Shown: in pieces, positions 38,580 to 46,792 of the stretch
Layout of the letters: every line of letters starts with the position of its first letter
How positions within the stretch are numbered: position 1 is the stretch's first letter
Origin: Phycisphaeraceae bacterium
GTDB lineage: Bacteria > Planctomycetota > Phycisphaerae > Phycisphaerales > Phycisphaeraceae
Length of the DNA: 64,000 nt
Direction of reading: 5' to 3'
Assembly: GCA_029260595.1 (NCBI GenBank)
Contig: JAJDCY010000024.1
Location: 186,001 to 250,000, forward strand
The notes under the pieces: generated by a model
Told to the model about the DNA's origin: nothing
The model's input: only the letters and a program-made list of their open reading frames with translations
Database searches by the model: none
Program-made: the position numbers and the translations under genes

Positions 38580-38870
38580 GTGCGGCCTCAAGACGCCCCG
38601 GACGCCGAGCACCGGGACGAGCCGCCGCAGGCGGAGTCGGGGTCAACGATCAGCCCGCAACGGCTCAGCCTGGCCGGCGCCGGGGTCGAATTGGGATTGG
38701 TCGTCGCGGTGATGACGCTGGGCGGCTGGTGGCTCGACCAGTGGCTGGCCAACCGAAACCCGTGGTGCATGATCGTCGGTGCGGGGATTGCCATTGTCGG
38801 CGGGTTGTACAAGTTTTGGTTGAGGGCGAGCCGGGCGTTTGATCGGCCTCGCGAAAAGAGCAGCAAGTAA
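38580..38870 (+). CDS. AtpZ/AtpI-like F0 accessory protein
   Basis: A 96-residue protein with two membrane helices (LGLVVAVMTLGGWWLDQWLA; WCMIVGAGIAIVGGLYKFWL) joined by a short NRNP turn, the form of AtpZ/AtpI proteins encoded ahead of F0 genes; they assist c-ring assembly or Mg2+ supply. The start is GTG at 38580 because GGAGG lies 6 bases before it; an open frame continues upstream but is not coding-like. First gene of the main ATP synthase operon. Confidence 0.8.
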   Translation: MRPQDAPDAEHRDEPPQAESGSTISPQRLSLAGAGVELGLVVAVMTLGGWWLDQWLANRNPWCMIVGAGIAIVGGLYKFWLRASRAFDRPREKSSK

Positions 38871-38929
38871 CGACAAACTCGGCGGGACAGCCGGCCAACC
38901 CAAGCCTATCAAACACGCGGAACCCAGCG

Positions 38930-39442
38930 GTGACTCCAACGGCAACACCAACCACACCCAACGCCGACGCGACCCCCGCAACCACCGCGCCGTTTCCGGC
39001 GCGCAAGGCGGCCCTGTGGCTGACGGCCGTATCGCTCGCACTGTGGGCCGTGATCGCAACCGTTGTCACAACCGCCTGGCCGCACCTCGACCGTGCGCAC
39101 GAATCCGTCGCACTAACCGTCGCCGTCGTCTGGGGCGCAACGATCCTTAGCTTGATCCCGATGGTCACGGTTAGCCGTCGCGGTGTGATCCCGATTGTCA
39201 GCGGATACTTCGTCGGCGCCGCCTTGCGGTTCGCCATCAGCCTCGTCGCGGCCGTCCTGGCCGTGAAGGTCTGGGACATGCCCGTGAACGTCGTACTCAT
39301 CACACTCGCGGTGACCTACCCGCCGCTGCTGTTCGTCGAGACCGCGATGGTCGGCAAACACCTGTGGCGGTTCGATACCAAGCGGCGCACGGGTCTGCAC
39401 GCTGGCCTGCACTCAGCAATCCACACGGAGGTGGCGGCGTGA
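38930..39442 (+). CDS. Four-helix membrane protein in the atp operon (AtpI-like)
   Basis: A 170-residue protein with a Pro/Thr-rich N-terminus and four membrane helices (AALWLTAVSLALWAVIATVV; SVALTVAVVWGATILSLIPM; VIPIVSGYFVGAALRFAISL; NVVLITLAVTYPPLLFVETA) and a basic, His-containing tail. Position between the atpZ-like gene and atpB and the helix pattern suggest an ATP synthase subunit I-type accessory protein. The GTG at 38930 is the most likely start, weakly supported. The stop overlaps the atpB GTG by four bases, so the two are coupled. Confidence 0.65.
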   Translation: MTPTATPTTPNADATPATTAPFPARKAALWLTAVSLALWAVIATVVTTAWPHLDRAHESVALTVAVVWGATILSLIPMVTVSRRGVIPIVSGYFVGAALRFAISLVAAVLAVKVWDMPVNVVLITLAVTYPPLLFVETAMVGKHLWRFDTKRRTGLHAGLHSAIHTEVAA

Positions 39443-40338
39443 ACACAGCCCTCTGCATGCTCGCCGCGGCCAACCCCGTCGGCCACGTCACCGACAAACC
39501 GATCAACGGTCAGTGGTACGTCAGCAACGTCACCGTGATGCTCGTGCTCAGCGGCATTGCCACGCTCTGGCTGCTCATCCCCGCCGCCAAGCGCATCACC
39601 ACGGGCAAGTCCGGCAGCATCGACGACCTGCGTACCCGCGGCGTCCTGGCCAACATGGTCGAGTCCGTCTGCCTTTACCTCCGCGACGAAGTCTTCCGTC
39701 CGGTGCTCGGCGACGAGACCGATCGCTACGTTCCCGTGCTCTGGTCCTTCTTCTGGTTCATCCTGATCAGCAACCTGCTCGGCCTGGTCCCGATCCTGGA
39801 CATCACCGCCGCGCTCGGCCTTAACGATTTTCACGGCACACCCGTCGGCATCGGCGGGACCGCAACGCAATCGATCTGGGTCACCGGCACACTCGCCGTG
39901 ATCGCGTTCGTCTTTATCAACGGCACCGCGATCATCAAGGACCCGATCGGCTTCCTCAAACACCTGACCGCCGGCGCCCCGGTTTTCATGTGGCCGATCA
40001 TGGTCCCGGTCGAGCTGATCGGCATGATCGTCAAGCCGGTCGCCCTGGCCCTACGGCTGTTCGCCAACATGACCGGCGGGCACATCATCGTTGCGACACT
40101 GCTCGGTTTTGTCGTCTCGCTGAGCACCGCGCTCGGCGGCGTCAGCGGGCACGGCCTGGCCATCGTCCCGCTGATCGGCACGATCGTGATCTACTTCCTT
40201 GAGATCATGGTCGCGTTCATCCAGGCGTACATCTTTACGTTCCTGACCTGCCTGTTCCTGGGCCAACTCGTCGTCCACGCACACGATGACCACGAGCACG
40301 ATGAATCACACGGAGGCGAGCACGCGGCCGCCCACTGA
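39439..40338 (+). CDS. atpB: ATP synthase F0 subunit a
   Basis: The stator channel protein of F0, 299 residues with about six helices. The essential arginine is in the strongly conserved LALRLFANMTGGH stretch, and FFWFILISNLLGLVPI marks the earlier conserved helix. The C-terminus is His/Asp/Glu-rich (HAHDDHEHDES), an unusual tail. The GTG at 39439 is preceded by GGAGGTGG and overlaps the stop of the upstream gene. Confidence 0.96.
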   Translation: MNTALCMLAAANPVGHVTDKPINGQWYVSNVTVMLVLSGIATLWLLIPAAKRITTGKSGSIDDLRTRGVLANMVESVCLYLRDEVFRPVLGDETDRYVPVLWSFFWFILISNLLGLVPILDITAALGLNDFHGTPVGIGGTATQSIWVTGTLAVIAFVFINGTAIIKDPIGFLKHLTAGAPVFMWPIMVPVELIGMIVKPVALALRLFANMTGGHIIVATLLGFVVSLSTALGGVSGHGLAIVPLIGTIVIYFLEIMVAFIQAYIFTFLTCLFLGQLVVHAHDDHEHDESHGGEHAAAH

Positions 40339-40450
40339 CAGCCGCCGGACCAACGCGGCCGCACGCCGCGACAAACAGACTAAAGTGACATCCCCCGGTG
40401 CCGGTCGAGTGAGGCGAGCCGGACGACCCGAGAGGGCGGGGGTACCCAAG

Positions 40451-40469
40451 GATGCGGCCTCACCGCATC
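40451..40469 (+). promoter_or_regulatory. Hairpin just upstream of the atpE ribosome-binding site
   Basis: GATGCGG-CCTCA-CCGCATC forms a perfect 7-base-pair stem ending about 9 bases before the TAGGAG of atpE, within a 152-base untranslated spacer. It may stabilise or process the mRNA, or shape atpE translation, which must exceed that of its neighbours. Confidence 0.4.
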
Positions 40470-40490
40470 GTGTTAGCTAGGAGACCGATC

Positions 40491-40838
40491 GTGAAGAAGC
40501 TACTTGCATTGATGGGATTGATGATGGTGTTGGGAACCGCGTCGACGGTGTCAGCCGCGCCCGAGGACGTGTCGTTGGCCGCTGGTGGAGAAGGCTCAAC
40601 CTGGCTGTTCCCCGGCGGCAACCCCGGTGCGTATTTCGGTGCCGCCATCGGCGCCGGCCTGATCGTGATCGGTGCCGCCAAGGGCATCGGCCGCATCGGT
40701 GGTGCCGCGACCGAGTCGATCGCCCGCCAGCCCGAAGCCGGCGGCCAGATCTTCACCGCTATGCTGCTCTCCGCCGCGCTGATCGAAGGCGTGTCGCTGT
40801 TCGGCGTGGTCGTGACGCTGCTGATCGCATTGAAGTAG
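40491..40838 (+). CDS. atpE: ATP synthase F0 subunit c, with N-terminal extension
   Basis: The c-ring subunit. The last 75 residues form the usual helical hairpin: AYFGAAIGAGLIVIGAAKGI, the polar loop with ESIARQPEAG, and MLLSAALIEGVSLFGVVVTL, where the Glu is the ion-binding carboxylate. No clear Na+-type ligand set is seen, so proton coupling is likely. Ahead of this lies a signal-peptide-like segment (KKLLALMGLMMVLGTASTVSAAP) and a Gly/Ser/Trp linker, so the protein is 115 residues instead of about 80; removal by signal peptidase is plausible. GGAG lies about 9 bases before the GTG start. Confidence 0.94.
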   Translation: MKKLLALMGLMMVLGTASTVSAAPEDVSLAAGGEGSTWLFPGGNPGAYFGAAIGAGLIVIGAAKGIGRIGGAATESIARQPEAGGQIFTAMLLSAALIEGVSLFGVVVTLLIALK

Positions 40839-40841
40839 CCC

Positions 40842-40867
40842 GGCCGATCGGGTCTGTCGGATCGGCC
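40842..40867 (+). other. Intercistronic hairpin after atpE
   Basis: GGCCGATC (40842-40849) and GATCGGCC (40860-40867) pair perfectly around a 10-base loop, 4 bases after the atpE stop. No U-tract follows, so it is more likely a 3'-end stabilising or processing structure than a terminator. Confidence 0.45.
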
Positions 40868-40910
40868 TGATCGTGTGTGGTGTATCATCCCGGCCCGGCT
40901 ACAGCCGGCG

Positions 40911-40957
40911 GTAGGTAAACCGTCAGGTAATCCCTCGGGTAATTCCTCGGGTAGGCC
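40911..40957 (+). repeat. 12-base imperfect tandem repeats before atpF
   Basis: About four units of the type CCTCGGGTAATT (variants CGTCAGGTAATC and CCTCGGGTAGGC) occupy the leader of atpF and end just before AAAGGT. They are in frame with atpF and would encode PSGN-like units, but lie ahead of the likely start. Confidence 0.6.
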
Positions 40958-40973
40958 CAAAGGTATGCAAGCC

Positions 40974-41537
40974 ATGAGATTCCATTTAGCACTGGTTTAT
41001 ACCGCGTTGCTGGCCGGGCCGGCGGCGGCCGCGGAGGGGGCGAACCCCTTCGTAGGCACGATCTATCAAGCGATCGCCGCCGCCGTCGTGTTTGTCACGG
41101 TGATGGTCGTCCTTAAAAAAGCCGCGTGGGGCAAGATCCTCCAGGGCCTCCAGGACCGCGAGAACCGGATCAAGCACGACCTCGACCAGGCCGAGGCGTC
41201 CGCCAAGCAGGCCGAGAAAACCCTCGCCGAATACCAAAAACTCCTCGCAAACGCCCAGGAAGAAGCCCGGTCGATGATGGAATCCTGCCGGGCCGACGCG
41301 AAGAAAGTCTCCGCCGAACTCAAAGACCAGGCCCAGACCGAGATCGATCAGGCCCGACAGCGTGCGACCGAAGAGATCCAGTGGGCCAAAGAAAACGCGG
41401 TCAACGAGGTCCACGCACAGGCCGCGGAGCTGGCGACTAACGTCGCGGGCAAGATCCTCCGCCGCCAGATCAACGCCCAGGACCAGCAACAGTTTGTTAA
41501 CGAAGCCCTCGCCGAACTCGGCAAGGGGTTGAACTAG
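40974..41537 (+). CDS. atpF: ATP synthase F0 subunit b
   Basis: The peripheral stalk protein, 187 residues. A signal-peptide-like N-terminus (RFHLALVYTALLAGPAAAAE) precedes the membrane helix (IAAAVVFVTVMVVL), followed by a long charged coiled coil (LQDRENRIKHDLDQAEASAK and onward) that dimerises and contacts delta. The ATG at 40974 is chosen because AAAGGT lies about 10 bases before it; ATG at 40965 is too close. A cleavable leader on subunit b is known in some bacteria. Order within the operon is normal. Confidence 0.92.
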   Translation: MRFHLALVYTALLAGPAAAAEGANPFVGTIYQAIAAAVVFVTVMVVLKKAAWGKILQGLQDRENRIKHDLDQAEASAKQAEKTLAEYQKLLANAQEEARSMMESCRADAKKVSAELKDQAQTEIDQARQRATEEIQWAKENAVNEVHAQAAELATNVAGKILRRQINAQDQQQFVNEALAELGKGLN

Positions 41538-41570
41538 CCCGGGCACCCCCACGGCGTCGGAGACCATCAA

Positions 41571-42170
41571 GTGTCCGCAGATTCTGTCAGCCAATTCGGT
41601 GCGGTGGAGCGCATCTACGCCCGCGCGCTGATCGAGGCGGCTGACGAAGCCGGCGAAGCGGTCGACGTGTCCGCCGCCGTCGCGGGTCTCGGTGAGTTAC
41701 TCGAACAGGAGCCCGGCCTCGCCGGCTTGCTCGCCAGCCGAGCACTCACCGCAACACAACGCGCTGAAAGCCTCGAACGCATCTTCAAAGGCCGCACGCA
41801 CGACCTGCTCTACCGTTTCCTCCGCGTCGTCGCCGACAAAGGCCGTCTCGACGTGCTCCCCGGTATCGTTCGCGCCTACGCGAAGATCGAGGACGAGCGA
41901 CGCAACATCATCGAAGGCACCGCGTACGTTGCTAACGAGACATCCGACGAGTTAATCAAGCAGGTCGCCGAGCGCATCGGCAAAGCCGTCGGCCACGAGG
42001 TTGTGCTCAAACAAAAAACCGACCCGTCGCTGATCGGCGGGATCAAGATCCGCATCGAGGACCAACTGATCGACGGGTCGATCGCGGCCCAACTGAAGAT
42101 CATCAAGAACAAGCTGGTCGCGGCCGGTCGCCCGCAAGGCGGTGGCGCCCCGGTCGGATTGGCCGAGTAA
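41571..42170 (+). CDS. atpH: ATP synthase F1 delta subunit
   Basis: Links the F1 head to the peripheral stalk; 199 residues. The N-terminal helical bundle (AVERIYARALIEAADEAGEA) and the C-terminal signature (DPSLIGGIKIRIEDQLIDGS, then IAAQLKIIKNKL) are clear. The start is GTG with GGAGA about 7 bases upstream. Between atpF and atpA as usual. Confidence 0.95.
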   Translation: MSADSVSQFGAVERIYARALIEAADEAGEAVDVSAAVAGLGELLEQEPGLAGLLASRALTATQRAESLERIFKGRTHDLLYRFLRVVADKGRLDVLPGIVRAYAKIEDERRNIIEGTAYVANETSDELIKQVAERIGKAVGHEVVLKQKTDPSLIGGIKIRIEDQLIDGSIAAQLKIIKNKLVAAGRPQGGGAPVGLAE

Positions 42171-42254
42171 CAGGAGCGGGTGTCCGGCCGCGAGCCGGCT
42201 AAGGCGCTGGGGCAGCACACGGGCGCAACCCGCGGGGACAACAAGGAACCGACC

Positions 42255-43838
42255 ATGAAGATCAAGACCGATGAAATCGCCAGCGTTATCAAGCAGGAGA
42301 TCCAGCGATACGAAACCGAGCTGGAGGTCTCCCAGGTCGGCCAGGTGATCGAGGTCGGCGACGGCATCGCCCGCATCTACGGCCTGTCGCAGGCGATGGC
42401 CGGCGAGATGCTCGAGTTTGAGACCGGGGACGGCGAATCGGACGCCGAGTCCATTCGCGGCCAGGTCTTCAACCTCGAACAAGACGTCGTCGGCGCCGTC
42501 ATCTTCGGTGACTACCTGAAGATCAAAGAGGGCATGACCGTCCGCTCGACCGGCCAACTGCTCAGCGTCCCGGTCGGTAAGGGCGTTGTCGGCCGTGTGA
42601 TCAGCCCGCTCGGCGAGCCGCTCGACGGCAAGGGCCCGATCCACTCAGACGAGATGCGTGACGTCGACATCATCGCCCCCGGCATCGCCGACCGTCAGCC
42701 GGTCACTCAGCCGCTGCAAACCGGCATCAAAGCGATCGACTCGATGATCCCGATTGGCCGCGGGCAACGCGAGCTGATCATCGGCGACCGCAAGACCGGC
42801 AAGTCCGCCGTCGCGATCGACACCATCATCAACCAGCGCTACACGCACCAGACCGACGCCCCGGTGTTCTGCATCTATGTCGCCGTCGGCGGCAAAGAGT
42901 CCACCGTCGCCGCCGTCGTCGAGACCCTGCGCGAACACGGCGCGATGGAGTACACCACCGTCGTCATCGCCAGTGCCGCCGACCCGGCGCCGCTGCAGTA
43001 CGTCGCCCCCTACGCCGGCTGCGCCATGGGCGAGTACTTCATGTGGCAGGGTAAGCACGTGCTGTGCGTCTACGACGACCTATCCAAGCAGGCCGCCGCC
43101 TATCGCCAGTTGTCATTGCTGCTCCGCCGCCCGCCCGGACGCGAGGCGTACCCCGGCGACGTCTTCTACCTGCACAGCCGCTTGCTCGAGCGCGCCACCA
43201 AGCTCTCCGACGAAAACGGCGGCGGCTCGCTGACCGCGCTGCCGATCATCGAAACGCAAGAGGGCGACGTCTCCGCGTACATCCCGACCAACGTGATCTC
43301 GATCACCGACGGGCAGATCTACCTCGAGCCCGATCTGTTCTTCGCCGGTGTCCGCCCAGCCATCAACGTCGGCATCAGCGTCTCGCGCGTCGGCGGCAAC
43401 GCCCAGATCAAAGCGATGAAGCAGATCGCCGGTAGCCTGCGCCTCGACCTGGCCGCATACCGCGAACTCGAAGCGTTCGCCCAACTCGGCACCGAGCTCG
43501 ACAAAGCCACCCAGCGCCAACTCGACCGCGGTGCCCGCATGGTCGAGCTGCTCAAACAGCCGCAGTACGTCCCCATGGACGTGATCGATCAGATCATCCA
43601 GATCCTCGCCGGCACCAAGGGTGTGATGGACGACATCCCCGACAACCAGGTCGCCGATTTCGGTGCCGGCCTGCTCGAACACTTTGCCGGCCCCGCCCTC
43701 AAGCTACGCGAGGAGTTGGTCGCCGCCCAGGCGTTCAAAGACGACCTCCAGGACCGCTTCGTCCAGGCCATCCGCGACTGCAAAGCCGCCTGGTCACAAC
43801 GCCAAGGCAACGCGGCCCCGGCTACCGACGCCGCCTGA
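42255..43838 (+). CDS. atpA: ATP synthase F1 alpha subunit
   Basis: The non-catalytic nucleotide-binding F1 subunit, 527 residues, full length. Visible are the N-terminal barrel ([20 protein letters not shown]), Walker [11 protein letters not shown] near residue 177, [10 protein letters not shown]-like [12 protein letters not shown], the [20 protein letters not shown] stretch and the conserved C-terminal domain. The ATG follows AAGGAAC. It is the last gene of the operon: atpG is upstream and atpD and atpC are not in this window. Confidence 0.97.
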   Translation: MKIKTDEIASVIKQEIQRYETELEVSQVGQVIEVGDGIARIYGLSQAMAGEMLEFETGDGESDAESIRGQVFNLEQDVVGAVIFGDYLKIKEGMTVRSTGQLLSVPVGKGVVGRVISPLGEPLDGKGPIHSDEMRDVDIIAPGIADRQPVTQPLQTGIKAIDSMIPIGRGQRELIIGDRKTGKSAVAIDTIINQRYTHQTDAPVFCIYVAVGGKESTVAAVVETLREHGAMEYTTVVIASAADPAPLQYVAPYAGCAMGEYFMWQGKHVLCVYDDLSKQAAAYRQLSLLLRRPPGREAYPGDVFYLHSRLLERATKLSDENGGGSLTALPIIETQEGDVSAYIPTNVISITDGQIYLEPDLFFAGVRPAINVGISVSRVGGNAQIKAMKQIAGSLRLDLAAYRELEAFAQLGTELDKATQRQLDRGARMVELLKQPQYVPMDVIDQIIQILAGTKGVMDDIPDNQVADFGAGLLEHFAGPALKLREELVAAQAFKDDLQDRFVQAIRDCKAAWSQRQGNAAPATDAA

Positions 43839-43937
43839 TCAGACGACGACCCAGCCCACAGCCGCACCACGCCGCCGCCCGATCCAAGGGCTATCATTAG
43901 GATAGGGTGATTGCCCCCGCCCGGGTCGTCGCGGCTA

Positions 43938-43966
43938 TTGTCTGCCGCACTGCCCGACGATAACAA
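43938..43966 (+). promoter_or_regulatory. Promoter for gltA
   Basis: TTGTCT at 43938-43943, a 17-base spacer and TAACAA at 43961-43966. The predicted transcript would begin near a 7-base-pair hairpin (TGGTCCG-GTT-CGGACCA, 43973-43989) and carry a leader of about 55 bases. Confidence 0.45.
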
Positions 43967-44028
43967 TGTTAGTGGTCCGGTTCGGACCATCCGCCGGATC
44001 GGCTTCGGATTACCCCAAGGGACGACTC

Positions 44029-45360
44029 ATGCTCCAGACCCAACCCACCCGCAATCAAGCCGAGCCCCCGTCACAGGACCTGCCCGACGCCGAGCTGACC
44101 GTCGCCGGCGAGACCCTCCGGCTTCCGGTTGTCGTCGGCAGCGAGAACGAGCACGCGGTCGATATCTCGCAGTTACGCGCTCAAACCGGGTACATCACAC
44201 TCGACGACGGCTTCGCCAACACCGGCGCCTGCCGTTCGGCCGTCACCTACATCGACGGCGACCAGGGCATCCTGCGATACCGCGGCATCCCAATCGAGCA
44301 ACTCGCCGCGCAGAGCAACTTCGTCGAAACCGCCTGGCTATTGATCTATGGCGAGCTGCCGACCCCGGTACAGATCCGCCGGTTCAGAAACCTGCTGATT
44401 GAAACCGAGATGCTCCACGAGGGCATGCGCAATTTGCTCGACGGCTTCCCGCCCAAGGCCCACCCAATGGCGACGCTCTCCGCCATGATCAACGCATCGA
44501 GCTGCTACCACCCCGACATCATGGAGATGGAGGACGAGTCCACCTTTGACCTCGCCGCCGCACGGCTGATGAGCAAGGTCCGCACGATCGCCGCCGCCTG
44601 CTACAAAGCCTCGATCGGCCAACCGATCAACTACCCCAACCCGGCACTGTCCTATACCGAGAACTTCCTGCACCTGATGTTCTCGATTCCGAACCGTCCG
44701 TTCGCCTGCGATCCCGACATCCGCCTGGCGTTGAACCTCATCCTGATCCTCCACGCCGACCACGAGCAGAACTGCTCGACGAGCACCGTCCGCATGGTCG
44801 CGTCCAGCGGTGCGAACCTATTTGCGAGTTGTGCCGCCGGCGTGTGCGCCCTCTGGGGCCCGCTGCACGGCGGCGCGAACGTCGCCGCCATCCAGATGCT
44901 CGAGCGCATCCAGCACGAGAAGATCGACCTCAAAGACTACGTCGCCATGGTCAAGGACAAATCCTCCGGCATGCGGCTGATGGGCTTCGGCCACCGCGTC
45001 TATAAGAGTTACGACCCGCGCGCCCAGATCCTCCGCGCCGCCGCGGAGAAGGTTCTCGCTATCACCAAACGCAAGGACCCGACCCTCGACCTGGCCCGCC
45101 GCCTCGAAGAGGTTGCGCTAAGCGATCCCTACTTCAAAGACCGCAACCTCTACCCCAACGTCGATTTTTACAGCGGCATGATCATGCGCGCCATGGGCAT
45201 CCCGGTGAATATGTTCACCGTTATCTTCGCCATCGGCCGCATGCCCGGCTGGATCGCCCACTGGAAAGAAGTCCGTGAGAGCGACAGCCGCATCAGCCGC
45301 CCGCGACAGGTCTACACCGGCTCGAACCAGCGCGACTACATCCCGATGGAAAACCGCTAA
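44029..45360 (+). CDS. gltA: Citrate synthase
   Basis: Condenses oxaloacetate and acetyl-CoA at the entry of the TCA cycle; 443 residues, of the longer Gram-negative form with an extra N-terminal domain. Catalytic features are HADHEQNCSTSTVRMV with the first His, GPLHGGANVAAI with the second, MGFGHRVYKSYDPRA and the Asp-containing NVDFYSGMIMRAMGIP. AAGGGA lies 7 bases before the ATG. It is separated from atpA by 190 bases and has a promoter candidate of its own. Confidence 0.97.
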   Translation: MLQTQPTRNQAEPPSQDLPDAELTVAGETLRLPVVVGSENEHAVDISQLRAQTGYITLDDGFANTGACRSAVTYIDGDQGILRYRGIPIEQLAAQSNFVETAWLLIYGELPTPVQIRRFRNLLIETEMLHEGMRNLLDGFPPKAHPMATLSAMINASSCYHPDIMEMEDESTFDLAAARLMSKVRTIAAACYKASIGQPINYPNPALSYTENFLHLMFSIPNRPFACDPDIRLALNLILILHADHEQNCSTSTVRMVASSGANLFASCAAGVCALWGPLHGGANVAAIQMLERIQHEKIDLKDYVAMVKDKSSGMRLMGFGHRVYKSYDPRAQILRAAAEKVLAITKRKDPTLDLARRLEEVALSDPYFKDRNLYPNVDFYSGMIMRAMGIPVNMFTVIFAIGRMPGWIAHWKEVRESDSRISRPRQVYTGSNQRDYIPMENR

Positions 45361-45377
45361 CTCGCTTCCGCCTTCGC

Positions 45378-45408
45378 CGGGTGGCACTGACAAGTCCGCC
45401 TGTCAGTG
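45378..45408. repeat. Dispersed palindromic repeat, copy 2
   Basis: CGGGTGGCACTGACA at one end and TGTCAGTG at the other; arms CACTGACA/TGTCAGTG are an 8-base inverted pair. 28 of 31 bases match 27748-27778. Located between the convergent gltA and mscS genes. Confidence 0.75.
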
Positions 45409-45422
45409 GCGGACCAAACCCA

Positions 45423-46280
45423 TCAATCCGGTGCTTCGGCCGATCCTCCGTTCGTCGTCGCGCGCCGCTCCGCCAGATACCCCCGGATGATCTCCTGCTC
45501 GACGCGCCCCTTCTGTCGCGCAGGCGCCGCGACCCGCACAATCAGATTCACTCGCTTCGGTTCCGGCAGGCTCAGCGTCACGCGCGGGTCAACCGACGGC
45601 GTGTCGTACCCCTCGCGCAGCGTCATCCGCGCGATGTGTTCTCTTGCCTCATCCAGAAACGGTTCACACACCTTGTCCGCCGCGCGCAACAGCGCCGCTT
45701 CCGCCATCGCCAGATCATCCTCAATACTCACCGGCACGGAGAACACGTGCAGCACAAAGTCGTGCGTGAAACTCTCGTTGATCACCGGTGTGTTGAGAAA
45801 CACACTGTTTGGCAGCGTCACTGCGCGACCCGTCGCCTGATGCGTCGCCTGCCCCGGCCCGATCTCGAGCACCGTGGTCGTCAGCAGGGTCTGATTCACC
45901 ACGTCCCCGCGGATACTGCCAACCTCGATCCGGTCCCCGATCGAAAACGACCGCGAGCTGATCTTTAAAAAGCTGCCCGTCACACACAGGATCAGTTCTT
46001 TCGTCGCCAGCACCACCGCCACAATAAACGCCACCAGCGACAGCGCGATTGTGTGCAGCTCCGATGCCCACGTGATCGCTAGCCCGGCCGCAAAGAGCAG
46101 AAAACACCCGTTGCGGACCTGAACGATCCACCGCCGCCGCAACTCCCCCGACTGGATGCTCGCCCGCCTCACCCAGTGGGTCAGGAACTGCCGCACGAGC
46201 AACAGCGCGATCGCCAGCCCGATACTCAGTACCAGGTTCCGAGCGATCGGAGGTGCGAGAAGTTCGCGGATCGTGTCCAT
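45423..46280 (-). CDS. MscS-family mechanosensitive channel
   Basis: A small-conductance mechanosensitive channel-type protein of 285 residues. Three N-terminal helices are followed by the beta domain signature (FSIGDRIEVGSIRGDVVNQT and TLPNSVFLNTPVIN) and a C-terminal alpha/beta domain. It would open under membrane tension to release solutes on osmotic downshock. The ATG at 46280 directly follows the U-tract of the tRNA-Ala terminator and has no Shine-Dalgarno sequence, so how it is expressed is unclear. It converges with gltA. Confidence 0.87.
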   Translation of the reverse strand: MDTIRELLAPPIARNLVLSIGLAIALLLVRQFLTHWVRRASIQSGELRRRWIVQVRNGCFLLFAAGLAITWASELHTIALSLVAFIVAVVLATKELILCVTGSFLKISSRSFSIGDRIEVGSIRGDVVNQTLLTTTVLEIGPGQATHQATGRAVTLPNSVFLNTPVINESFTHDFVLHVFSVPVSIEDDLAMAEAALLRAADKVCEPFLDEAREHIARMTLREGYDTPSVDPRVTLSLPEPKRVNLIVRVAAPARQKGRVEQEIIRGYLAERRATTNGGSAEAPD

Positions 46281-46285
46281 GGCGG

Positions 46286-46317
46286 AAAAAACAGGCGGCC
46301 TCACCAAGGGGCCGCCT
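46286..46317 (-). terminator. Terminator of tRNA-Ala transcript
   Basis: On the minus strand AGGCGGCC and GGCCGCCT pair as an 8-base stem, followed by G and TTTTTT. It begins about 60 bases after the tRNA 3' end and stops 6 bases before the mscS start codon. Confidence 0.85.
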
Positions 46318-46377
46318 CGATACCGGGCAAACGGTCTATCCCGACGGTGCGACTGCCGCCCGGCCGGGTGAGGGTAA

Positions 46378-46450
46378 TGGAGCCGATCGGGATCGAACCG
46401 ACAACCTCTACATTGCGAACGTAGCGCTCTCCCAATTGAGCTACGGCCCC
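46378..46450 (-). tRNA. tRNA-Ala (anticodon CGC)
   Basis: 73 bases forming a full cloverleaf: acceptor GGGGCCG/CGGCTCC with the alanine-identity G3-U70 wobble pair, D arm GCTC-AATTGGGA-GAGC, anticodon stem CTACG/TGTAG with loop TTCGCAA (anticodon CGC, reading GCG), variable AGGTT, T arm GTCGG-TTCGATC-CCGAT, discriminator A. CCA is not encoded. Confidence 0.96.
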
Positions 46451-46792
46451 ATTTGATGATTTCGGTTCGTACTATATCGGTCGCGCACCATCGCGGCAAT
46501 ACCGCACACCGCCGCGACCTCGCCCGACCCGCCGCCCCGACCCCGTCCAGCCAAAATCAGTCCTTGACCAAACTTAGCGCCTCCGGTTAAATGTATCCCT
46601 ACCGCGACCGACACCGGTGCCCGCACCGCCGATGTGCCCCGCCGCGACACAGTCGCCGTGCCGACCAGCGATCGCATAAGATACCGCTCTAGAGTGGGGT
46701 CCGGGCCGCTATTGACGCAAGGCGGCCCCGAGATTGGCCGACTTCATTAAGAATGGTTCGACTGCATAGCCGGCCGCACCCAGGAGTACTTG
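46451..46792. other. Intergenic region between tRNA-Ala and pilM-type gene
   Basis: 342 bases without a convincing gene. The tRNA-side end holds the tRNA promoter (46471-46499). The pilM side has CAGGAG just before the start but no clear -35/-10 pair; TTGACG near 46713 has no matching -10. A minus-strand open frame of 78 codons is Gly/Ala/Val-rich and overlaps the tRNA promoter, so it is not taken as a gene. Confidence 0.6.
46471..46499 (-). promoter_or_regulatory. Promoter of tRNA-Ala
   Basis: Minus strand TTGCCG (46494-46499), 17-base spacer, TATAGT (46471-46476), placing the transcript start about 10-15 bases before the tRNA 5' end. Confidence 0.65.

Noticed and set aside
40875-40973. Upstream extension of atpF through the tandem repeats
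   Set aside because: The ATG at 40974 has a well-placed AAAGGT and begins a signal-like segment as expected; the PSGN-type repeats do not resemble subunit b.
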